Positions 27,972 to 37,593 of a stretch of 64,000 nucleotides of DNA are shown one piece after another (the first letter of the stretch is position 1; each line of letters begins with the position of its first letter). This DNA comes from UBA4416 sp040389965 (lineage in GTDB: Bacteria > Bacteroidota > Bacteroidia > B-17B0 > Aurantibacillaceae): NCBI GenBank assembly GCA_040389965.1, contig JAZJZF010000001.1:41575-105574 (forward strand). The letters run 5' to 3'. A model generated the notes under the pieces. The model searched no databases. It was not told where the DNA came from and saw only the letters and a program-made list of their open reading frames with translations. The position numbers were made by a program, and so were the translations under genes.

Positions 27972-28751
27972 TTAAACTGTCTCTTCCTCTTCTTTTAGCG
28001 TTGGCGACCTTAATTCCACAGGCTTGTGGGTCTTTCTGAATTTTAAATTGAGCAGCTCTACGGCAAAAGAAAAGGCCATAGCAAAATAGATATAACCTTT
28101 AGGGATCTCTACCTTATCAATGTGAATGCCCTCTATTACCAGCAATACAGCAATAAGCACTAAAAATGACAATGCCAGTATTTTAAAGGTAGGATGTTTG
28201 TGAATGAATGCTGAAATTTTTGGCGCAAAATAAAACATCACAAACATGCTGATGATAACAGCAATCATCATGATCACAATATTGTTGGCCATACCAATAG
28301 CGGTTACAATACCATCAATACTAAATACGGCATCAATCAATACAATCTGGATCATAATAGCGCGGAAAGAATTCCCTTTCTTTTTATCTCTGTTAAGCTC
28401 TTCATCAGGGTCTTCACCCTCCAGTTTATTGTGTATCTCGAGCGTTGAATTTACCAGTAAAAACAGGCCTCCCGCAAGCATAATGATATCTTTTAACGCC
28501 ACTGAATGCCCAAATAATTTAAATAATTCCTGATCGCCTTTTATTAAATATCCTAATAAGAAAAGGAATAACAAACGCATGCCAATACCTGTAATCATCC
28601 ATAAAAAACCGGCACGTTTTGTTTGCTCTTTTGGTAAACGGTTTAAGACGATCGACACAAAAATGACGTTGTCAATTCCTAATAAAATTTCCATCAGGGT
28701 TAATGGAATTAAACTTAAAAGTGCTTCGGTAGAGAAAAGAGTTTGCATCAT
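27972..28751 (-). CDS. TerC family integral membrane protein
   Basis: A 259-residue protein with about seven membrane helices and the family's acidic motifs: MEILLGIDNVIFVSIVL near residue 20 and VLIDAVFSIDGIVTAIGM near residue 140, each with the conserved Asp. TerC-family proteins have been linked to tellurite resistance and, in some bacteria, to manganese export and metalation of secreted enzymes. A charged cytoplasmic loop (KLEGEDPDEELNRDKKKG) lies mid-protein. The gene is alone on its strand, convergent with the barrel gene and divergent from gyrB. Metal specificity cannot be read here. Confidence 0.9.
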   Translation of the reverse strand: MMQTLFSTEALLSLIPLTLMEILLGIDNVIFVSIVLNRLPKEQTKRAGFLWMITGIGMRLLFLFLLGYLIKGDQELFKLFGHSVALKDIIMLAGGLFLLVNSTLEIHNKLEGEDPDEELNRDKKKGNSFRAIMIQIVLIDAVFSIDGIVTAIGMANNIVIMMIAVIISMFVMFYFAPKISAFIHKHPTFKILALSFLVLIAVLLVIEGIHIDKVEIPKGYIYFAMAFSFAVELLNLKFRKTHKPVELRSPTLKEEEETV

Positions 28752-28871
28752 TTTTTTAATAAAATATGCGTAAAAATACTAAATGTAAATCAAATGAATT
28801 TTCCGGTTTAATAAGCCTTTAATTGAGCAAATTTTTAAGTAAATAATACGTGTTTTTAAGTGTATTTTTAT

Positions 28872-28883
28872 TAACAATTGTTA
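28872..28883. promoter_or_regulatory. Short perfect palindrome upstream of gyrB
   Basis: TAACAATTGTTA is a perfect 12-bp palindrome 87 bp before the gyrB ATG, in a very AT-rich intergenic stretch. It could be a regulator site or chance. Confidence 0.3.
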
Positions 28884-28970
28884 GTAAAATACCTTAAATA
28901 AAACGCTGAAAACACTAATAAAATCAGTATATTTAAGGAATAAATCATAAAAAACGAAGAAACTGAATTT

Positions 28971-30926
28971 ATGGAAGAAACGACAGCAACAGACAAGGGA
29001 AATTACGGGGCGGATAACATACAGGTATTAGAAGGATTAGAGGCGGTAAGAAAAAGACCCGCCATGTATATCGGGGATATTGGTGTGAAAGGATTACATC
29101 ACCTGGTATATGAGGTTGTAGATAATTCAATTGATGAGGCTTTAGCAGGTCACTGTGATACAATTGCAGTAACTATACTGGAAAACAACTCTATTAGAGT
29201 AAAAGATAACGGACGTGGTATTCCTACCGGAATTCATCCTAAGCTGGGCGTAAGCGCATTAGAGGTTGTAATGACGGTTTTACACGCCGGTGGTAAATTT
29301 GATAAAGATTCTTATAAAGTATCCGGTGGTTTACACGGAGTAGGGGTAAGTTGCGTAAATGCCTTATCTGATCCGTTAATCGCAGAAGTTCACGGAGATG
29401 GTAAAATTACCATGCAGGAATTCAGAAAAGGGATTCCCCAGTACCCGGCTAAAGTTGTAGGTGATACTACTGAAAGAGGCACGATAGTGACTTTTACGCC
29501 CGATTTAAGCATTTTTACTACAGGTGAGTATAATTATGCCACCCTGGCTAACCGTATGCGCGAATTAGCCTTCTTAAATAAAGGTATCACTATTACATTA
29601 CAGGATCTGAGAGACCTGGATGAAAAAGGAGTAGCACATTCAGAAACGTTCCATAGCGATGGTGGTTTAATGGAGTTTGTTCAGTACATCGACGGCGGTA
29701 AAGAAAAGCTGATGGAGGATGTGATCCATATTGAAGGAGAGAAGAACGGTATTCCGGTAGAAGTAGCCATGCTTTATAATAACTCTTATAGTGAAAGTAT
29801 CCAGAGTTATGTAAATAATATCAATACACACGAAGGAGGAACCCATTTAGCAGGTTTCCGTCGTGGGTTGACACGTACCTTAAAAAGCTATGCCGAAAAG
29901 AATGGCTTATTTAAAAATGTGAAATTTGAGATCAGTGGTGATGACTTCCGTGAAGGCTTAACAGCCGTTGTTTCGGTAAAAGTGCAGGAACCGCAGTTTG
30001 AAGGCCAAACCAAGACAAAACTAGGGAATAACGAGGTAACAGGTGCTGTAGATCAGGCAATTAGCGAAGCATTGAATAATTACCTGGAAGAGCATCCGAA
30101 ACAGGCAAAACTAATCGTTGATAAAGTGGTTTTAGCTGCTACCGCCCGTCATGCTGCCCGTAAGGCTCGTGAGATGGTTCAACGTAAATCGGTGATGTCC
30201 GGTTCAGGTTTACCGGGTAAACTGGCAGATTGCGCTAATAATGATCCTTTAGCCTGCGAATTATTCCTTGTGGAAGGGGATTCTGCGGGTGGAACAGCTA
30301 AGCAAGGCCGTAACCGTGATTTTCAGGCTATTTTGCCTTTAAGAGGTAAGATCCTGAACGTAGAAAAAGCGATGGAATACCAGATTTATGAAAATCAGGA
30401 GATCAAAAATATTTTTACTGCTCTGGGAGTTTTCCGTGGAACGAAAGAAGATGACCGCGCCTTGAACATTGAAAAACTGCGTTACCACAAAGTGGTAATT
30501 ATGTGTGATGCCGATGTGGATGGATCGCATATTACAACTTTAATTTTAACGTTCTTCTTCCGTCACATGAAAGAGTTGATCGAGAAAGGACATGTATATA
30601 TTGCTGCACCTCCTTTATACCAGGTTAAAAAAGGAAAAGACGCCCGTTATTGCTGGAACGAAGAAGAGAGAGCAGTTGCCATTAAAGAATTAGGAGGTGA
30701 GAAATCAGACAGCGTACATGTACAACGTTATAAAGGTTTAGGAGAGATGAATGCCATTCAGTTATGGGAAACAACGTTGGATCCTTCTACAAGGACCTTA
30801 CGCCAGGTTACGATTGACAGTGCAGCAGAATCTGATCGTGTATTTGCGATGTTAATGGGCGATGAAGTTCCTCCGCGTAGAGAATTCATTGAACAAAACG
30901 CAAAATATGCCAAAATTGACGCATAA
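28971..30926 (+). CDS. gyrB: DNA gyrase subunit B
   Basis: A 651-residue GyrB, the ATPase and Toprim subunit that with GyrA introduces negative supercoils. The GHKL ATPase motifs are intact: VVDNSIDEALAG (N-box, about residue 50), DNGRGIPTG (about 82) and SGGLHGVGVSCVNAL (about 118). A transducer domain follows, then the Toprim motif LVEGDSAGGTAKQGRNR (about 430), acidic DADVDGSHI (about 510) and the C-terminal RYKGLGEMN (about 586). The short form, with no 170-residue E. coli insertion, is usual for Bacteroidota. Start chosen at ATG 28971; residues 1-15 before VLEGLEAVRKRP are a normal extension. Confidence 0.97.
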   Translation: MEETTATDKGNYGADNIQVLEGLEAVRKRPAMYIGDIGVKGLHHLVYEVVDNSIDEALAGHCDTIAVTILENNSIRVKDNGRGIPTGIHPKLGVSALEVVMTVLHAGGKFDKDSYKVSGGLHGVGVSCVNALSDPLIAEVHGDGKITMQEFRKGIPQYPAKVVGDTTERGTIVTFTPDLSIFTTGEYNYATLANRMRELAFLNKGITITLQDLRDLDEKGVAHSETFHSDGGLMEFVQYIDGGKEKLMEDVIHIEGEKNGIPVEVAMLYNNSYSESIQSYVNNINTHEGGTHLAGFRRGLTRTLKSYAEKNGLFKNVKFEISGDDFREGLTAVVSVKVQEPQFEGQTKTKLGNNEVTGAVDQAISEALNNYLEEHPKQAKLIVDKVVLAATARHAARKAREMVQRKSVMSGSGLPGKLADCANNDPLACELFLVEGDSAGGTAKQGRNRDFQAILPLRGKILNVEKAMEYQIYENQEIKNIFTALGVFRGTKEDDRALNIEKLRYHKVVIMCDADVDGSHITTLILTFFFRHMKELIEKGHVYIAAPPLYQVKKGKDARYCWNEEERAVAIKELGGEKSDSVHVQRYKGLGEMNAIQLWETTLDPSTRTLRQVTIDSAAESDRVFAMLMGDEVPPRREFIEQNAKYAKIDA

Positions 30927-31017
30927 ATGACCAGCGAGTTTATCAAATATTAATTTAAATTTACCGCTATAAAATCAACAATTATTTAAATCTATAACTC
31001 TATAATAATTAATTAAA

Positions 31018-31956
31018 ATGACAAAAGTATCAGTAATCGGCGCCGGAAATGTAGGTGCAACCTGTGCAGAGTACATTGCACAAAGAAGAATAGCAAGTGA
31101 AGTAGTAATTTTAGATATTAAAGAAAACTTTGCTGAAGGTAAAGCTTTGGATTTAATGCAAACAGCTTCATTAAATGGTTTCAATACACGCATCAGCGGT
31201 AGCACAAATGATTATGCTAAAACAGCAGGCAGCGATGTAGTGGTTATTACTTCAGGTATTCCACGTAAACCGGGTATGACTCGTGAAGAGTTAATCGGGA
31301 TCAACGCAGGTATTGTAAAAACAGTAACTGAAAATGTATTAAAACATTCTCCAAATGCAGTAATCATTATCGTATCTAACCCAATGGATACGATGACTTA
31401 CTTAGCATTAAAAGGAAGCAAATTACCTAAAAACCGTATCATTGGTATGGGTGGTGCTTTAGACAGTGCTCGTTTTAACTGTTATTTATCACAGGCATTA
31501 AATGCTCCGGCAAGTGATGTACAAGGTGTTGTTATTGGCGGACATGGTGATACTACAATGATTCCTTTAACACGTTTAGCTACTTATAATGGTGTACCGG
31601 TTTCTCAAACATTAACTCCTGATACGTTGAAAAAAGTAGCTGCTGATACAATGGTTGGTGGTGCTACATTAACAGGTATGCTTGGAACATCTGCATGGTA
31701 TGCACCGGGAGCAGCGGTTGCAACTATCGTTGACAGCATTTTAAACGATCAGAAAAAATTAATTCCTTGCAGTGTGTTTTTAGAAGGAGAATATGGCCAG
31801 ACTGATATTTGCATGGGAGTTCCTGTAATTATTGGTAAAAACGGTTGGGAAAAAATAGTTGACTTTAACTTAAACGATGAAGAAAAAGCATTGTTTGCAA
31901 AAAGTGCAGATGCTGTAAGAAGCATGAACAGTGTGCTTTCTACAGTTACGGCTTAA
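31018..31956 (+). CDS. mdh: Malate dehydrogenase
   Basis: A 312-residue LDH/MDH-fold enzyme for NAD-dependent malate/oxaloacetate interconversion in the TCA cycle. The Rossmann motif GAGNVGATCAEYIAQ (about residues 7-21), NAD-binding VSNPMDTMTYLA (about 121) and catalytic GGHGDTTMIPL (His near 176) are present. ITSGIPRKPGMTREEL carries the substrate-binding Arg residues (about 81-92); the Arg rather than Gln at the specificity loop supports malate rather than lactate. It lies 91 bp after gyrB and ends at a strong terminator. Confidence 0.96.
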   Translation: MTKVSVIGAGNVGATCAEYIAQRRIASEVVILDIKENFAEGKALDLMQTASLNGFNTRISGSTNDYAKTAGSDVVVITSGIPRKPGMTREELIGINAGIVKTVTENVLKHSPNAVIIIVSNPMDTMTYLALKGSKLPKNRIIGMGGALDSARFNCYLSQALNAPASDVQGVVIGGHGDTTMIPLTRLATYNGVPVSQTLTPDTLKKVAADTMVGGATLTGMLGTSAWYAPGAAVATIVDSILNDQKKLIPCSVFLEGEYGQTDICMGVPVIIGKNGWEKIVDFNLNDEEKALFAKSADAVRSMNSVLSTVTA

Positions 31957-31976
31957 TATATTAAAAGCTTAACATA

Positions 31977-32008
31977 AAAAGTGCGGGTTTATTAGCCCGC
32001 ACTTTTTT
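31977..32008 (+). terminator. Rho-independent terminator after mdh
   Basis: AAAAGTGCGGG (31977-31987) pairs with CCCGCACTTTT (31996-32006) across an 8-base loop, followed by T residues. It lies 20 bp after the mdh stop. Confidence 0.92.
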
Positions 32009-32017
32009 ATTTTATAG

Positions 32018-32025
32018 TACCTTTG
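32018..32025 (+). promoter_or_regulatory. -7 box before the RMD1-family gene
   Basis: TACCTTTG matches TAnnTTTG directly after the mdh terminator and 16 bp before the ATG at 32042. No TTTG -33 box is at the expected distance. Confidence 0.4.
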
Positions 32026-32041
32026 CTTAAATATCAAACCT

Positions 32042-32821
32042 ATGTTTAAAGTACATGCCTATCAATATTCCGAAAGCATAGATATCAAATCCTTTAAGTC
32101 AGATTTTACAGCAGAACTTAAGTATAGTAGTGCCGATGAACTGTTTTATAAATTGGACAAGGAACTGTATGTGTATGTGTTTAAATATGGCGTTATTTGT
32201 TTTTTAAACTATGATGCCATTAAAATTGCAGAATTTTTTAAATTAATGACCCAATACACAAAGAATCCGTTTGAAAATAAGCTGTACGAAGAGTTTTTAA
32301 TTGAAACAGGCAGTAAGCAAAATTCATTCGGCTATAATAAAGTAGAGGTCATTAATTCTGATAGCGAAACGCTTCGGCTTATCATGCTGAATGTCTCGCA
32401 CAGTGTGGCTTTAGACTTTTATTCGGATCAGAGCGATATTTTGTTAGAAGGCACCAATCACCAGATTCAATACCTTGAAAATAAGGGGAAATTAAATATT
32501 TCCGGTAAAAACCTGAGGCAGTATATTGGGAGAACCTTGAATCTGAAGAATAAAATCTCGCAAAATCTCTACATTTTTGATTCTCCTCCCGAAACATGGG
32601 AAGATGAACATTTAAATAAAATTGACATTGGGCTGAAAAAAACCTTTGACCTGCAGCTCAGGTACAGAAACATTCTTGAAGATTTACAGATCATCAAAGA
32701 AAATTTAGAGCTCTTCAAAGACCTGATGCAATATAAAAAAAGCAACTTATTAGAATGGATCGTTATACTCCTGATCCTGATTGAAGTATTGAACATTATT
32801 GTAGATAAGATCATTAAATAA
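32042..32821 (+). CDS. RMD1/YagE (DUF155) family protein
   Basis: A 259-residue protein of the RMD1/YagE family (DUF155). The central part reads LYVYVFKYGVICFLNYD (about residues 40-57), then DSETLRLIMLNVSHSVALDFYSDQ (about 110-132) and GRTLNLKNKISQNLYIFDSPPETWED (about 165-190). A C-terminal membrane helix (WIVILLILIEVLNIIVDKII, about 240-258) anchors it. Eukaryotic relatives are mitochondrial membrane proteins; the bacterial function is not established. The gene is single, with its own likely promoter, and faces the T9SS gene stop 5 bp away. Confidence 0.85.
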   Translation: MFKVHAYQYSESIDIKSFKSDFTAELKYSSADELFYKLDKELYVYVFKYGVICFLNYDAIKIAEFFKLMTQYTKNPFENKLYEEFLIETGSKQNSFGYNKVEVINSDSETLRLIMLNVSHSVALDFYSDQSDILLEGTNHQIQYLENKGKLNISGKNLRQYIGRTLNLKNKISQNLYIFDSPPETWEDEHLNKIDIGLKKTFDLQLRYRNILEDLQIIKENLELFKDLMQYKKSNLLEWIVILLILIEVLNIIVDKIIK

Positions 32822-32826
32822 TGTAT

Positions 32827-34128
32827 TTAATGCTGAATAATAAGTTTACCTGTTACAGGTTTATTTAAACCTGATACTTTGTAAAAATAGATACCATTTG
32901 AAAAATCCTTTGCATCTATCAAATACCCTGGAGTAGTATATTTAAGATCATGCATCGTATAAGTCCTGATCGTTTTTCCGTACAGGTCAGATAGTTCAAT
33001 AGAAACAGGATGTTCTGTTTGGTCAAAGGTTACAGTGATGTTATCATTGGCAGGATTTGGATAGATTTTAAAATGATCCTCATCAATCAGTTCGCCTGAA
33101 ACAATATTTGAATACAGGCTTTTTTTGGTATGATCATCTTCCTGTTGATAACGATAATAATAGACGGAACCTTGTTTGGCATTAAAATCATTAAAGCTAT
33201 AACTCTGTTCTGCCGTACTGTTTTTGCCTGTTACAAAGCCTATCGGTTCAAAGTTTAAACCATCTTCTGATCTTTCTATAATAAAGCCTTTGTTATGATG
33301 CTCAGAAAAAGTTAACCACTTTAAACCAATATTATCTGGATTAATATAGGATTGAAGCAAAGATGCTTCTACAGGTAAAACAGAAGTAGTGATGGTAACA
33401 TCATCCACGGCAATAGAAGGATCTTTGGCGCTGGTACTTACATCATCATTATACCATCTGAAGCCAAGCATTAAGTTGGAAATGTTTTCGCAGCTTACCG
33501 GTAACATAGAAGAATATAATGTCCATTTGCCCTGGTGGGAACCGGTGCAAGTAGCATTGTTAGTGCAGCCTGCAGCACAACTTGCAGTACCTGAGCAACA
33601 ACCTGATTTTGGGACAACTCCTAATGTTGCCCAGGTAATGCCGCCATCTACACTATAAATAATTTCGCCATTATCTAATAAAGCCGTTCCCCAATGAATG
33701 TATAAAAATGATAATGTAAGGCCTGTTTGTCCGGTTGTATTGATAGCAGGAGAAATTGCTGAACGATCTGTTTTTACGCAATATAATCCATTCGTTACGC
33801 AGGAGGCACAGGGTCCGAAGCCTAGATTTGTGCAGCCTCCGGCATCGTAAGCTGCACCTCCATCTCCAATAGTAGTAGAGCCAACATGCAGTGTAACGTT
33901 CCCGCAATTAGCGCCACCTCTGTTACCTACTCCTTTATTGGATTCCTTATCACTCACATACCAGATGTTGGGAGAATCGCCTTCTATGCCTGTATTAAGG
34001 TTTGTAAATGTATTGAGTGTCCAGCCATGTCCGGCATTAAAAGAAGTAGTATATACTGTTTGCGAGTTTACAAAACATGGCATACTACAAAAAACGAAAA
34101 GTTTAAACGAGCCATGTAATGTTTTCAT
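32827..34128 (-). CDS. T9SS-secreted protein with Cys-rich middle region
   Basis: A 433-residue protein with a signal peptide (cleavage near CFVNSQ, about residue 23). Residues 24-255 form a beta-sandwich-like region, with the typical LTLSFLYIHWG and DDVTITT strands. Two clusters of Cys are present: GGCTNLGFGPCASCVTNGLYC and SGCCSGTASCAAGCTNNATC. A segment with fibronectin-like features (LKWLTFSEHHNKGFIIERSEDG, about 275-297) follows, and a type A T9SS sorting tail closes (FKIYPNPANDNITVTF ... GKLIIQH). It should be exported across the outer membrane. No catalytic domain is recognised. A good promoter lies just upstream. Confidence 0.88.
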   Translation of the reverse strand: MKTLHGSFKLFVFCSMPCFVNSQTVYTTSFNAGHGWTLNTFTNLNTGIEGDSPNIWYVSDKESNKGVGNRGGANCGNVTLHVGSTTIGDGGAAYDAGGCTNLGFGPCASCVTNGLYCVKTDRSAISPAINTTGQTGLTLSFLYIHWGTALLDNGEIIYSVDGGITWATLGVVPKSGCCSGTASCAAGCTNNATCTGSHQGKWTLYSSMLPVSCENISNLMLGFRWYNDDVSTSAKDPSIAVDDVTITTSVLPVEASLLQSYINPDNIGLKWLTFSEHHNKGFIIERSEDGLNFEPIGFVTGKNSTAEQSYSFNDFNAKQGSVYYYRYQQEDDHTKKSLYSNIVSGELIDEDHFKIYPNPANDNITVTFDQTEHPVSIELSDLYGKTIRTYTMHDLKYTTPGYLIDAKDFSNGIYFYKVSGLNKPVTGKLIIQH

Positions 34129-34150
34129 TTTACCGGGGTTTAATCTATAT

Positions 34151-34180
34151 CAAATATAGTATAAAAAACGAGACTACAAA
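34151..34180 (-). promoter_or_regulatory. Bacteroidota-type promoter of the Cys-rich T9SS gene
   Basis: Minus-strand TTTG (34180-34177) is followed after 18 bp by TATATTTG (34158-34151). Both boxes match the consensus; the start codon is 22 bp further. Confidence 0.65.
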
Positions 34181-34230
34181 ATGAAAAGTCCGGGTATTAT
34201 TGGAAAGGTATTGCTTGCCAATTAGGATTG

Positions 34231-34265
34231 AAAAACAAATGCAAGCCTTATGTAGCCTGCATTTG
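34231..34265 (-). terminator. Terminator after the von Willebrand gene
   Basis: CAAATGCA (34265-34258 on the minus strand) pairs with TGCATTTG (34243-34236), followed by TTTTT. It lies about 25 bp past the stop at 34290. Confidence 0.75.
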
Positions 34266-34289
34266 CAAAATAGAGGAGTGTACGATTTA

Positions 34290-36224
34290 TTATTTTTTTA
34301 AGAGTTCAGCTGTTTCTACAAGCTTAATAAATTCGGCACGGTAACCTTCATCGTCATTTCCTTTCGCGCTTTTTGCGATTTTCATAATGGATTTAAAATC
34401 CGAGTCCCCTTTGAATTTAGAATCGCGTAATAGCATCCCAAATTCAGCAACAGCAACAGCAAATTTGCAGTTTTCGGAAGTGGCATCGAAAGCTGTCTTT
34501 TTATCAGCAACAATATGAGCCATTAGTTTAGATGTACTTTCTTTGGGTTCTTTATATCTGAATTTAATGGTCATTACCTCGTTGCTCGAAGATTCGGGAA
34601 CAGCCTTTGTTTCCTGATATTTCAGAGCATCAGTGGAGGCAACTAATTCTGAAGAACCGGCAGGAATAATTTCGTAAATAGCAGTTACGGTATGTCCTGA
34701 GCCTAATTCTCCTGCATCTTTTTTATCGTCATTAAAATCTTCTTTATTCAACATGCGATTTTCGTATCCAACCAAGCGGTAGGCTTTTACTTTGGCAGGA
34801 TTAAACTCAATTTGTAGTTTTACGTCTTTGGCAATGGTTAATAACGTTCCGCCCATTTCTTTTACCAATACTTTTTTAGCTTCTAAAAGATTATCGATGT
34901 AAGCATAATTTCCATTTCCTTTATCTGCCAGTTGCTCCATTTTAGAATCCTGGTAATTGCCTGTTCCAAAGCCAAGCACACTTAAAAACACGCCGTCTTC
35001 TCTTTCTTTTTCAATAAGGCGGGTCAATTCGCCATCACTGCTAATGCCTACGTTAAAATCGCCATCAGTAGCTAAAATAATACGGTTGTTTCCTTTTGCA
35101 ATAAAGTTTTCTTTGGCGGTTTTATAAGCCAGCATAATTCCTTCGCCTCCCGCTGTTGATCCACCTGACTGTAATTTCTCCATGGCTTCATAAATTCTTT
35201 CTTTGTACTCGCCCGATGTAGGAGGCAATACAACACCCGCAGCGCCGGCATATACAACAATGCTTACTTTATCCTGCGGGCGCATTTGCTCCACCAATAA
35301 ATGTAAACCTGATTTTAATAATGGTAATTTATCTTCGTCGCTCATAGAGCCCGAAACATCAATAAGGAAGGTTAAGTTGTTGGCCGGTAAATTATCCAGT
35401 TTTATTTCTTTACCCTGTAAGCCAATATGAATAAGGCTGTGTTTGTTATTCCACGGGCATTCGGTGTATTCAGTTGTAATAGAAAAAGGATCGCCCTCTT
35501 TTGGTTGCGGATAATTATAGCTAAAATAATTGATCATTTCTTCTACTCTTACAGCATCGGGCTGCGGTAATTGTCCCTGAGTAAGGAAACGACGCACATT
35601 GCTGTAAGACGCTTTGTCAACATCGATACTAAATGTAGAAAGCGGATCATGTTTTGAATCTTTAAACTCATTATCGTAAATTCTGCTGTAACCTTCTCTG
35701 TCATAATCATAAGCATTTGCTTTTCCTGAATAGGTATCTCCTTTTTCTTTTGATTTTTTGTAATGCCGGCCTCCGGCAGGTGCTTTACTATATTCCTGTA
35801 CCGAAATATTATTATAGGAAATGGATTCCATTTGAACCATAGGAATTTTTTCTGTAATGGTTACTTCAGACAAACGCACTAAATGTCCGGATAGTTGAAT
35901 GTCGGGGACAACTGTTTTATTTTGCGTAACAGAAATACCCGTTATCGTCTTAGGGGTATAGCCTACATAAGAAGCTATTATTTTATAGTTGCCGTGAGTT
36001 AAATTTTTGAAAGAGTATTCCCCGTTCATATCGGTTGTAGCTGATGCTTTATTGACATTGTCTTTAAATAACAGGATGCTGGCAAATGGAATGACTCCCG
36101 AATTTGTAGAGTCTATAACCTTGCCGGAGATGGTAGACGTAGCAACAAGCGGTGTTTTTTTGGTTTGCTGAGCAAGCCCTGACAAGCTCAGTAACAGTAA
36201 TGCGAAGAATGAAAATTTGAACAT
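34290..36224 (-). CDS. von Willebrand factor type A protein with carboxypeptidase-like N-terminal domain
   Basis: A 644-residue protein with a signal peptide (FFALLLLSLSGLAQ). A carboxypeptidase-D regulatory-like beta domain follows (GKVIDSTNSGVIPFASILL ... IASYVGY, about residues 33-110), then a YfbK-type N-terminal region (DPLSTFSIDVDKASYSNVRRFL, about 190-212). The VWA domain has an intact MIDAS (FLIDVSGSMSDEDKL, about 282-296, with TDGDFNVG later) and a C-terminal YfbK-like domain follows. VWA proteins bind ligands through a metal ion. Related Bacteroidota and enterobacterial YfbK proteins are of unclear function. It is monocistronic. Confidence 0.9.
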   Translation of the reverse strand: MFKFSFFALLLLSLSGLAQQTKKTPLVATSTISGKVIDSTNSGVIPFASILLFKDNVNKASATTDMNGEYSFKNLTHGNYKIIASYVGYTPKTITGISVTQNKTVVPDIQLSGHLVRLSEVTITEKIPMVQMESISYNNISVQEYSKAPAGGRHYKKSKEKGDTYSGKANAYDYDREGYSRIYDNEFKDSKHDPLSTFSIDVDKASYSNVRRFLTQGQLPQPDAVRVEEMINYFSYNYPQPKEGDPFSITTEYTECPWNNKHSLIHIGLQGKEIKLDNLPANNLTFLIDVSGSMSDEDKLPLLKSGLHLLVEQMRPQDKVSIVVYAGAAGVVLPPTSGEYKERIYEAMEKLQSGGSTAGGEGIMLAYKTAKENFIAKGNNRIILATDGDFNVGISSDGELTRLIEKEREDGVFLSVLGFGTGNYQDSKMEQLADKGNGNYAYIDNLLEAKKVLVKEMGGTLLTIAKDVKLQIEFNPAKVKAYRLVGYENRMLNKEDFNDDKKDAGELGSGHTVTAIYEIIPAGSSELVASTDALKYQETKAVPESSSNEVMTIKFRYKEPKESTSKLMAHIVADKKTAFDATSENCKFAVAVAEFGMLLRDSKFKGDSDFKSIMKIAKSAKGNDDEGYRAEFIKLVETAELLKK

Positions 36225-36307
36225 GGCTATGGATTTTAAAGATTAATAACTGGCTAACATCATTAAGACGCAACTTATTATCTTATTCCATAAATTTTTT
36301 AAAGATT

Positions 36308-36643
36308 TTATTTTGTGGCAGAATGAATCATCTTCATATAGCTGTCATCATTGCCTGCACGGAACTTGATCCAGATATTGGTATGCTTGCGAATCCTGCA
36401 TTCCATCGCACAAAAGAAGGGAAGATCATTTACGGATGCTGATTCGATGCGTTTGGGCTGCATAGATACAGCATTACCGGTAGTTTGTACTATAGGTTTG
36501 TTTACATTATCAAGAAAAAACGTATTTGAAAATAATAACAATTTATTTACTTTAAATACGGGGGAATCTGTAACGGGCATATTTATTTGAGCATGAAGCA
36601 TTGCAGATATGCTTAACAAAGCTAAAACGGTAGAGTATGTCAA
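36308..36643 (-). CDS. Small secreted Bacteroidota protein, unknown function
   Basis: A 111-residue protein with a TTG start at 36643, the first start codon after an in-frame stop. It gives a good signal peptide (MTYSTVLALLSISAMLHAQ). The C-terminal half (SVNDLPFFCAMECRIRKHTNIWIKFRAGN) resembles a short segment seen in many small Bacteroidota proteins, there usually ending in a KFRLG motif; that comparison is from memory. It lies about 110 bp downstream of the porin-like gene on the same strand. Genuine on the basis of signal peptide and motif, but no function can be given. Confidence 0.6.
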   Translation of the reverse strand: MTYSTVLALLSISAMLHAQINMPVTDSPVFKVNKLLLFSNTFFLDNVNKPIVQTTGNAVSMQPKRIESASVNDLPFFCAMECRIRKHTNIWIKFRAGNDDSYMKMIHSATK

Positions 36644-36751
36644 TTGTTTTTTGATACAGAAAGGTAGTGAAAATTTTGGCGAATCATTTCCGGCAACAGT
36701 TAAAAAAACTATTTTAAAATGTAATGTGTCAAATAATGTTGCTGTAGTTCG

Positions 36752-37459
36752 TTACTCTGTGGGGGCTACTGTTCCATTTACAGGAGAGGCAGTTTTTTTC
36801 TTAGTACTGAATAGGAATTTAAACCCAAACTGAAACACCATATTATTGCCTCTGTTAAAGGTTTGACTTACAAAGCCCGACCTTAGCGCTGTACGTTTAA
36901 TAGCAGGAATTAAAGAATTACTGTACCTGAAATTGAAACAGATATTATTGGTGAAATTATAATCAATACCCGCCAAAAGGCTTATATCATTTGAATTGTA
37001 ATACTCTGCCGTATTGTTTAGCTGATAATTTGTGCCTCCTATCACCGTTCTCTGGATCATTTTACCATAAGAAGCTCCTAACTCTACATCGACTTTATTG
37101 ACCCTTTTCCCTTTCCAGTTAAAATAAATTTGTTGCCTGAATAACACAGGAATTTCCACATAACCCAAAGCAATTTTATAATATCCGTTGTTAAGAGAAT
37201 CGGGAGGTTGCATGCTTCCTTTTTGTATGTAATTAATTTCAAATTGAAAGAGTGTTCTTTTAGCGATCCTGAAATTAGCTACACCACCCACTGTAACTCC
37301 CAATTTATGAAATCCTCTGCGGTTGGGTAATACATTTGCCCCATTGATCTCGCTTACTACAAGCCCTCCCGAAACACCGGCATTAAAGCTTTGTGCAAAC
37401 GAATGACTGTTTAGCAGGAATAAAATAACAGGAAATACTAAGCGGAAAATTTGTTTCAT
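36752..37459 (-). CDS. Outer-membrane beta-barrel protein, PorT-like family
   Basis: A 235-residue protein with a signal peptide (LVFPVILFLLNSHSFAQ) and alternating amphipathic strands of an eight-stranded barrel: VSGGLVVSEI, GVTVGGVANFRI, TLFQFEINYIQKGSM, ALGYVEIPVLFRQQ and NMVFQFGFKFLF. This matches the outer-membrane beta-barrel family that includes PorT. It is not specifically PorT, which is only one member. A tail of about 15 residues (STKKKTASPVNGTVAPTE) follows the last strand. Function unknown. Confidence 0.8.
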   Translation of the reverse strand: MKQIFRLVFPVILFLLNSHSFAQSFNAGVSGGLVVSEINGANVLPNRRGFHKLGVTVGGVANFRIAKRTLFQFEINYIQKGSMQPPDSLNNGYYKIALGYVEIPVLFRQQIYFNWKGKRVNKVDVELGASYGKMIQRTVIGGTNYQLNNTAEYYNSNDISLLAGIDYNFTNNICFNFRYSNSLIPAIKRTALRSGFVSQTFNRGNNMVFQFGFKFLFSTKKKTASPVNGTVAPTE

Positions 37460-37593
37460 GTGCAGATATGAGTGTTTTTAATTGCCATATGCTATGTATC
37501 CTAATTTGCGATTATACATTTAGGCGCATGGCTATTTCATAACAATAGTAACGACTAATTCCCTGAAAAAGTATTTTAGTATGGATCAAAAAA

